DNA of 64,000 nt from Nocardia fusca NBRC 14340 (lineage in GTDB: Bacteria > Actinomycetota > Actinomycetes > Mycobacteriales > Mycobacteriaceae), in the NCBI RefSeq assembly GCF_001618425.1, contig NZ_BDCU01000015.1, positions 18,774-82,773 of the forward strand, in the 5' to 3' direction. Under the pieces are notes generated by a model that made no database searches, was not told the origin of the DNA, and saw only the letters and a program-made list of their open reading frames with translations. Both the position numbers and the translations under genes were made by a program. Positions 58,979 through 64,000 of this stretch are shown here, one piece after another (within the stretch, counting starts at the first letter, position 1; each line of letters starts with the position of its first letter).

Positions 58979-60228
58979 CGAGCGACCTCCTCGGCTACCG
59001 GTGTGGGGCGTCGGCTCTCACGGAACACCCAGCGCAGCCCGACGAACCGCAGGAGAGTGGCGATCAGGTTCGCGACGACCAGGACGAACAACTCCAGCTG
59101 CACCGGGGCGCCGGGTGCCCAGTGATGCAGGGTGAACAGCGAGCCGCTGGTCACCAGCAACCCGAACCCGAAGATCAGCAGACCCTGGAACTGGTGTGAC
59201 ATCATCCCGCTCTGCCCGCGCACCCCGAAGGTGAATGTCCGGTTGGCGGCGGTATTGCCGACCGCGGTGATCAACAGGGCCGCGAAATTGGCGACCTGCG
59301 CACCGGCCATCGGTTGCAGCAGCAGGTAGAGCAGCATGTAGGCGAGGGTGGAGCCGACCCCGACCAGCGCGAACCGCACCAGCTGGCCCACCATGCCGAG
59401 CGGCACACCGGGCACCAGCGGCTCGCGGCCCACCGCCGCGCGGAGCTCGGTCAGCGGGAGCGATCCGGTGGCCAGCGCGCGGCCCATCCGCCAGATGCCG
59501 CGCAGATCCTTGTAGGCGGTATCGACGATATCGACACGACTGTCGGGGTCGTCGATCCAATCCACCGGGACCTCGTGGATCCGCAGCCCGGCGCGTTCGG
59601 CGATGACCAGCAGTTCGGTGTCGAAGAACCACTCCCCGTCCTCGACCAGCGGGAGCAGTTTGCGCGCCACCTCGGTGCGCATGGCCTTGAAGCCGCACTG
59701 GGCGTCGGAGAAATGCGCCCGCAGCGTTGCTTTCAGCAGCAGGTTGTAGCAGCGGGAGATGAATTCGCGTTTCGGTCCGCGCACCACCCGGGAGCCGGAG
59801 CCCAGCCGGGTGCCGATCGCCAGATCCGAATGTCCGGAGACAAGCGGTGCGACCAGCGGCAGCAGCGCGTTCAGATCGGTGGAGAGGTCGACGTCCATAT
59901 ATGCGACGACCTGCGCGTCCGAGTCCTGCCACACCGTGCGCAGCGCCCGCCCGCGACCTTTGGCGTCGAGGTGGACCACCCGGACTCCGTCCAGCTCATC
60001 GGCGAGGAGTTCGGCCACCGCCGGCGTGGCATCGGTGCTGGCGTTGTCGGCGACGGTGATCCGCGCCGGAAACGGGAACCCGCTGTCGAGATGGTCGCGA
60101 AGCCGGCGCACACACACGCCGAGATCGGTTTCTTCGTTGTACACGGGAACGACCACATCCAGCACCGGCGGCGCCGCGGTGTGTTCCCTGAGGTCCGCCG
60201 CTGCGGCGAGGGTCACGGTCTCGGTCAT
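58975..60228 (-). CDS. GT2 polyprenyl-phosphate glycosyltransferase fused to GtrA
   Basis: A 417-aa fusion. Residues 20-260 are a GT2 enzyme (LDVVVPVYNEETDLGVCVRR, YMDVDLSTDLNALLPLV with the DVD metal motif, AHFSDAQCGFKAMRTEVARK). Residues 285-410 are a four-helix GtrA domain (QLVRFALVGVGSTLAYMLLY, NFAALLITAVGNTAANRTFT). It makes a polyprenyl-phosphate sugar and probably flips it for use by the GT39 enzyme encoded next. ATG 60228 is preferred over the longer frame, which reads as shadow. Confidence 0.88.
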   Translation of the reverse strand: MTETVTLAAAADLREHTAAPPVLDVVVPVYNEETDLGVCVRRLRDHLDSGFPFPARITVADNASTDATPAVAELLADELDGVRVVHLDAKGRGRALRTVWQDSDAQVVAYMDVDLSTDLNALLPLVAPLVSGHSDLAIGTRLGSGSRVVRGPKREFISRCYNLLLKATLRAHFSDAQCGFKAMRTEVARKLLPLVEDGEWFFDTELLVIAERAGLRIHEVPVDWIDDPDSRVDIVDTAYKDLRGIWRMGRALATGSLPLTELRAAVGREPLVPGVPLGMVGQLVRFALVGVGSTLAYMLLYLLLQPMAGAQVANFAALLITAVGNTAANRTFTFGVRGQSGMMSHQFQGLLIFGFGLLVTSGSLFTLHHWAPGAPVQLELFVLVVANLIATLLRFVGLRWVFRESRRPTPVAEEVAR

Positions 60229-60619
60229 GTGGACCAGAGTCGGTGGGCGGGCTGGGGCCCGGCTCCAGCCATCCTGGGAGGTAGCTGTGTACATTGCCCC
60301 GCCTCCGGCGGGTCGGGCCCCGGCCACGGGTGCGACCATCCGGAACGAGCAGCAGGTATGCCGGCGAAGCCTCGGGCAGTATGGGTAGGCGCACGGCACC
60401 GTCAGAGCTCGATGGACGGCCGACCGCATATGTCGGCATCGGGCATCGGGCCCCGGCCGATCGTCAACGCTGACCAGGCGGGAAGGCGGCGCGCCGGGGC
60501 CGTCCCGTCCGGTGTCACTGATCGAACGTCGTTGTCCGGGACTCCACTCCGTTGTGGGTATGTTCGTGACACTCCGAGTATGGACCTGCCCACCGACAAG
60601 TTCGCCGACTCGGTCGACG
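60229..60619. other. Gene-free region between GT2-GtrA and thiD
   Basis: A 391-base gap. Frames here are shadows. It must hold the promoter of the glycosyltransferase operon and the end of the thiD transcript; no clear hairpin was seen. Confidence 0.4.
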
Positions 60620-61459
60620 TCAGCTCAGCCGCCACAGCGGGGAAACCGGACCGTGGCCTTTGCCCAGGTCGTAGGCGGCTTCCAGGCTGCGCCGGGTCCA
60701 TTCCTTGGCGAATTCGAAGGCGTCGGGTACCGAATAGCCGTGGGCCAGCGCGCAGGCCAGGGCCGCGGCCAGGGTGTCGCCGCCGCCGTGATCGTTGCCG
60801 GTCTCGATACGCGGGGCGGTGAACTCCAAGAACTGGTTGCCGTCGAACAGCAGATCGGTGCTCTGCGCCGAGGTGCGCAGGTGGCCGCCCTTCACCACGA
60901 CCCAGCGCGGTCCGAGACCGTGCAGCGCCTCGGCCGCGCGGCGCGCGGACGCCGCGTCGGTGACCTCCACCCCGGTCAGCAACCGCACCTCGTCCAGGTT
61001 CGGGGTGACGATGGTGGCCAGCGGGAACAGCTTGTACCGCACGGCATCGAGTGCTTCGGTGTGCAGCAGCGGGTCGCCGTGCATGGAAGCCGCGACGGGG
61101 TCGACCACCAGCGGCACCTCGGCGTCGTGCCCGATGCCCACCTCCCGGCAGACCCCGGCCACGGCCTCGATGATGTCCCCGGAGGCGAGCATGCCCGTCT
61201 TCGCGGCGCCGATACCGATATCGCCGGCCACCGAGCGCACCTGGTCCGCGACCACCTGTGGGGGAATCTCGTGGAACCCGCTCACGCCCACTGTGTTCTG
61301 CACTGTCACCGCGGCCACCGCCACCAGGGCGTGCACCCCGCACAGGGCCATGGTCCGGGTATCGGCCTGGATTCCGGCCCCGCCGCCCGAATCGGTACCG
61401 GCGATGGTGAGCACCCGGACCGGGGTCTGTCCCGGGGGCGTCAACGGCAACAATCTCAC
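60620..61459 (-). CDS. thiD: Hydroxymethylpyrimidine (phosphate) kinase ThiD
   Basis: A 279-aa ribokinase-like enzyme that phosphorylates the thiamine pyrimidine twice. Motifs: VLTIAGTDSGGGAGIQADTR, GIGAAKTGMLAS, LVVDPVAASMHGDPLL, VTPNLDEVRLLTG, and GGGDTLAAALACAL with the catalytic Asp/anion hole (Cys in the usual GTGC position is absent). GTG 61459 is used. It lies apart from the thiamine cluster at 19.5-22.5 kb. Confidence 0.91.
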   Translation of the reverse strand: MRLLPLTPPGQTPVRVLTIAGTDSGGGAGIQADTRTMALCGVHALVAVAAVTVQNTVGVSGFHEIPPQVVADQVRSVAGDIGIGAAKTGMLASGDIIEAVAGVCREVGIGHDAEVPLVVDPVAASMHGDPLLHTEALDAVRYKLFPLATIVTPNLDEVRLLTGVEVTDAASARRAAEALHGLGPRWVVVKGGHLRTSAQSTDLLFDGNQFLEFTAPRIETGNDHGGGDTLAAALACALAHGYSVPDAFEFAKEWTRRSLEAAYDLGKGHGPVSPLWRLS

Positions 61460-61467
61460 CCGGTCAC

Positions 61468-61498
61468 CCTACGTGGGCGAGGTGCGCGCCCACGTAGG
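61468..61498 (-). terminator. Hairpin between tetR and thiD
   Basis: An 11-bp perfect stem (61468-61478 with 61488-61498) and 9-base loop, 8 bases upstream of the thiD start and 110 bases past the TetR stop. It may end the TetR transcript or be a regulatory structure in the thiD leader. Confidence 0.5.
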
Positions 61499-61608
61499 TA
61501 TCTCGAGTCGGCGATTGTCAGGCCCAGGCTTTGATCGGTTCGGTGCCCAGGGTCCGGGCGCCGGGGTCGGGTAGTTCGACCCAGGTGCCGAGTGTGGAAC
61601 CCGGCGGG

Positions 61609-62166
61609 TCAGCGGATGGTGTGGTCGATGAGCCGGCGGGCCGCTCGGTCGGTGCGTTCGGTATCGCCGGTGATGAGCCGGTCCTGCAGGATGCCGCGTA
61701 AGCCGGAGACCAGCACCGTGGCCACCACTTCGGGTTCGTCGTCGGGGTTCAGTGCGCGCAGGCCCGCGGTGAGGGCGGTGACGAACGCCGCGGTGGCTTT
61801 GTCGGCGTAGCCCGCGTAGGGGCCGTGGGGCGCGCAGGCCGCGCCGAGGACCTGGAGCATCACCCGCACACTGACCGCACCCGAGCCGGTGGTGTTGGCA
61901 CGCCAGAAATCCCACAGCCGTTCCCGCAGCGCGGCGGCGTCGTGCACTTCGGCGAAGACGGCCGTGAGGTCCGGGCGATGGGTTGCCAGGGCCTGGACCA
62001 GCAGTTCTTCCTTGGTGCCGAAGTAGTAGATCAGCATCCGGGAACTGGTGCCCAGGGCGGCGGCCAGCGGACGCAGCGAGAGGTCCGCGAGTCCGCGTTC
62101 GGCGATATAGCGCACCACGGCGTCGAGGATCTCGGCGCGTTTGGCGTGGTCGAGTGGGCGGGCCAT
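61609..62166 (-). CDS. TetR-family regulator
   Basis: A 185-aa TetR protein with [23 protein letters not shown] and [23 protein letters not shown] 62166 is chosen over an upstream start that would lie across the palindrome. It is divergent from the ketosynthase gene, with a perfect operator-like dyad 8 bases from its start codon, so it probably represses both. Confidence 0.88.
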   Translation of the reverse strand: MARPLDHAKRAEILDAVVRYIAERGLADLSLRPLAAALGTSSRMLIYYFGTKEELLVQALATHRPDLTAVFAEVHDAAALRERLWDFWRANTTGSGAVSVRVMLQVLGAACAPHGPYAGYADKATAAFVTALTAGLRALNPDDEPEVVATVLVSGLRGILQDRLITGDTERTDRAARRLIDHTIR

Positions 62167-62173
62167 GGGTTGA

Positions 62174-62191
62174 CTGTAGCGAACGCTACAG
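62174..62191. promoter_or_regulatory. TetR operator (8-2-8 dyad)
   Basis: CTGTAGCG-AA-CGCTACAG is a perfect inverted repeat in the 39-base gap between the tetR and ketosynthase start codons. It must overlap the promoters of both. Confidence 0.75.
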
Positions 62192-62205
62192 GTAATCATG
62201 ACCCC

Positions 62206-63450
62206 GTGACTGTACCGATCGCTTCAGAAACTCGGGCGGCGGCGCAGGTGGTCGTCACCGGATACGCGGGCGCCACCTCGATCGCCGGCGATATGGACGA
62301 GACCTGGTCGGGCCTGCTGGACGGCCGGACCGGTATCGCCACCCTCGACGACGATTTCGTCGCCGAATACGACTTGCCCGTACGTATCGGCGGCAAGCTC
62401 GCCGCCCATCCCGGGGCGCAGCTCACCCGGGTCGAACAGCGCAGGCACTCCTATGTCGAACAGCTCGCCCTCGTGCTCGGGCGGCAGGTCTGGCGCGCGG
62501 CCGGCCGGCCGGATGTGGAGGGCGAACGGCTCGCGGTGAGTATCGGCACCGGGCTCGGCGGCGGCGACGCGCTCATCGACGCGGTCGACGCGATGCGCGC
62601 CGGCGGCTACCGCAAGGTCTCGCCCATGTCGGTGCCCATGGTCATGCCCAACGGCCCGGCGGCGGCCGTCAGCCTGGAAATCGGCGCGAAGGCAGGGGTT
62701 TTCGCGCCGGTCTCGGCGTGCTCGTCCGGTACCGAGGCCATCGCGCAGGCCTGGCGGTTGATCGCTACCGGCGAGGCGGATGTGGTGGTGGCCGGTGGGG
62801 TGGAGGGCCATATCCACGCCGTGCCGATCGCCAGTTTCGCCATGATGCGGGCGATGAGCACCCGCAACGACGATCCCGCCGCCGCCTCTCGGCCGTTCGA
62901 CCGGGACCGGGACGGTTTCGTCTTCGGCGAAGCGGGTGCCCTGCTGGTGCTGGAATCGGAGCGCCACGCCCGCGCCCGCGGCGCCCGCGTCCATGCCCGG
63001 GTGCTCGGCGCCGGCATCACCTCCGACGCCTATCACATCGTCGCTTCGGATCCGGCGGGCGAGGGCGCGGCGCGCGCCATGCGCAAGGCGATCGCCGTCG
63101 CGGGTCTGACGCCCGCCGATATCGGGCATATCAACGCCCACGCCACCTCGACATCCATCGGTGACGCCTCGGAGGCGGCCGCGATCGAGGCGGTCACGCC
63201 CGACGCCTCGGTCTACGCGCCCAAATCGGCGCTCGGACATTCCATCGGCGCGGTCGGCGCCCTGGAAACCATCCTCACCGCGCTCACCCTGCGGGAACAG
63301 GTCGTACCGCCCACCCTCAATCTCGAGAATCCGGAACCGGACCTGGATATCGTGCGCGGCCGCGCCCGGCCGCAGCGGATCGAGTACGCCCTGACGAATT
63401 CGTTCGGGTTCGGCGGTCACAATGTGACGCTGGCGCTGGGCCGCGCCTGA
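62206..63450 (+). CDS. Beta-ketoacyl-ACP synthase, KasA/KasB type
   Basis: A 414-aa FAS-II condensing enzyme close to mycobacterial KasA/KasB. Catalytic set: Cys172 in SACSSGTEA, His312 in [12 protein letters not shown], Lys340 and His345 in [13 protein letters not shown]. The end [17 protein letters not shown] is typical. It would elongate meromycolate or other long acyl chains on ACP. GTG 62206 is used. It is isolated from acpM/accD genes and has its own divergent TetR, which suggests a conditional role. Confidence 0.9.
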   Translation: MTVPIASETRAAAQVVVTGYAGATSIAGDMDETWSGLLDGRTGIATLDDDFVAEYDLPVRIGGKLAAHPGAQLTRVEQRRHSYVEQLALVLGRQVWRAAGRPDVEGERLAVSIGTGLGGGDALIDAVDAMRAGGYRKVSPMSVPMVMPNGPAAAVSLEIGAKAGVFAPVSACSSGTEAIAQAWRLIATGEADVVVAGGVEGHIHAVPIASFAMMRAMSTRNDDPAAASRPFDRDRDGFVFGEAGALLVLESERHARARGARVHARVLGAGITSDAYHIVASDPAGEGAARAMRKAIAVAGLTPADIGHINAHATSTSIGDASEAAAIEAVTPDASVYAPKSALGHSIGAVGALETILTALTLREQVVPPTLNLENPEPDLDIVRGRARPQRIEYALTNSFGFGGHNVTLALGRA

Positions 63451-63635
63451 CGCGACGACCGGCGCAGGCGCGACCGGGGCCGCGCCGACCTGTTCGACCG
63501 AACGCCGCGGCCTGCGGGGTCGGACGCATTTCCTGGGTCCGGCCCCGGACCGGCGCCGCGGAATGCCGGGTCGGCGCAGATGACGGCCGAATCGGCGCCC
63601 GGCCGCCAGCGGATGCGCAACCGGCCGTCCGGGGA
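63451..63635. other. Intergenic region between converging genes
   Basis: A 185-base GC-rich gap with many short CCGGCGC/GCGCCGG elements but no single clean hairpin. No gene is supported. Confidence 0.4.
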
Positions 63636-63989
63636 TCAGCCCGGCACCTTGTCCAGGAATCCCAGCACCGTTTCGATCCGGCCCTGCTCGTCGGTGACCA
63701 GAACGTCGAAACCGATGATCACCGGCTCGGCACCCGCGGGCCCCAGGCCCCACTGGAACCGAACCTGACGGTGGTGGGCATCCGGTTCCCCGACCGGGGT
63801 GAAGACGAATCCGGGGAATTGTTCGTGCACCGCGCCGATGGTCGCGCCGATCGCGTCGAGGCCGGCCGCTTCGGCCAGCGGATCGATGTAGGACGCTTCC
63901 GGGGCCCAGTGGGTATTCAGCAGTTCTTTCCGGGCGGCCGCGTCGGTGGTGTTCCAGGTCTGCAGGTAGGCGGTGACGGTATCTTTCAT
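63636..63989 (-). CDS. NTF2/SnoaL-like protein
   Basis: A 117-aa protein of the NTF2 fold: VTAYLQTWNTTDAAARKELL, YIDPLAEAAGLDAIGATIGA, and FDVLVTDEQGRIETVLGFLD. The whole frame is present, with ATG 63989 eleven bases from the window edge and a GGGAACTCCG leader. Function unknown. Confidence 0.83.
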   Translation of the reverse strand: MKDTVTAYLQTWNTTDAAARKELLNTHWAPEASYIDPLAEAAGLDAIGATIGAVHEQFPGFVFTPVGEPDAHHRQVRFQWGLGPAGAEPVIIGFDVLVTDEQGRIETVLGFLDKVPG

Positions 63990-64000
63990 CGGAGTTCCCT

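Noticed and set aside
62224..63753. 509-codon minus-strand frame opposite the ketosynthase
   Set aside because: Antisense shadow of the Kas-type gene with no domain of its own.

Overview
The window is high-GC actinobacterial DNA, most likely from Nocardia or a close mycolic-acid-bearing relative. Supporting signs are the glnX-glnH-pknG operon, an antigen-85-type mycolyltransferase, a KasA/KasB-type ketosynthase, a wax ester synthase/DGAT, an F420-type PPOX protein, a WXG100 protein and frequent GTG starts with four-base stop/start overlaps. No rRNA, tRNA, CRISPR array, insertion sequence or prophage was recognised. The species assignment is inference.

Layout. 1-2.5 kb: 3' part of a CaiB/BaiF CoA-transferase, then a cupin-aminotransferase pair. 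2.8-8.1 kb: glnX-glnH-pknG on the minus strand; PknG has a long repetitive N-terminal extension. 8.2-10.3 kb: Nudix hydrolase, RibD-type reductase and RibD-type deaminase, with a 35-bp tandem repeat before the deaminase. 10.3-15.0 kb: a DnaE1-type polymerase divergent from a LysR regulator. 15.1-18.2 kb: class III nucleotidyl cyclase and a two-gene ABC exporter. 18.6-19.4 kb: XRE-type regulator with an unknown C-terminal domain. 19.5-22.5 kb: thiamine genes thiG, thiS and thiO divergent from thiE (thiD lies at 60.6 kb). 23.1-32.3 kb: a catabolic operon for branched or isoprenoid acyl-CoA (AtuA-like, two acyl-CoA dehydrogenases, a biotin-dependent carboxylase pair, an enoyl-CoA hydratase and a TetR), with a 16-bp palindrome ahead of it. 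32.3-33.0 kb: PIN toxin-antitoxin pair.

33.3-37.1 kb is an accessory island of polymorphic-toxin type. It holds a WXG100 protein, a 463-aa toxin with a lower-GC C-terminal domain, a probable immunity gene, a repeat-like small protein, a displaced copy of part of the toxin tail, and on the opposite strand an ART-like toxin followed by a DUF397-like small gene. 37-52.7 kb carries regulators, VOC proteins, oxidoreductases, adenosine deaminase, secreted proteins, a lipoprotein nucleotidase and a histone-deacetylase-family enzyme, with several degenerate intergenic tandem repeats.

53.2-54.7 kb is the region I find most interesting. Two tandem peptide genes of 37 and 38 codons, each with its own ribosome-binding site and both encoding peptides that begin MGSL, sit behind a good promoter and directly upstream of a mycolyltransferase. 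This resembles the PorA/PorH mini-porins of Corynebacterium, which are mycoloylated. 54.8-64 kb holds WS/DGAT, a GT39 plus GT2-GtrA glycosyltransferase pair, thiD, a TetR divergent from a Kas-type synthase, and an NTF2-like protein.

Positions and start choices come from reading the sequence by eye. Family names are from recognised motifs, not from searches.
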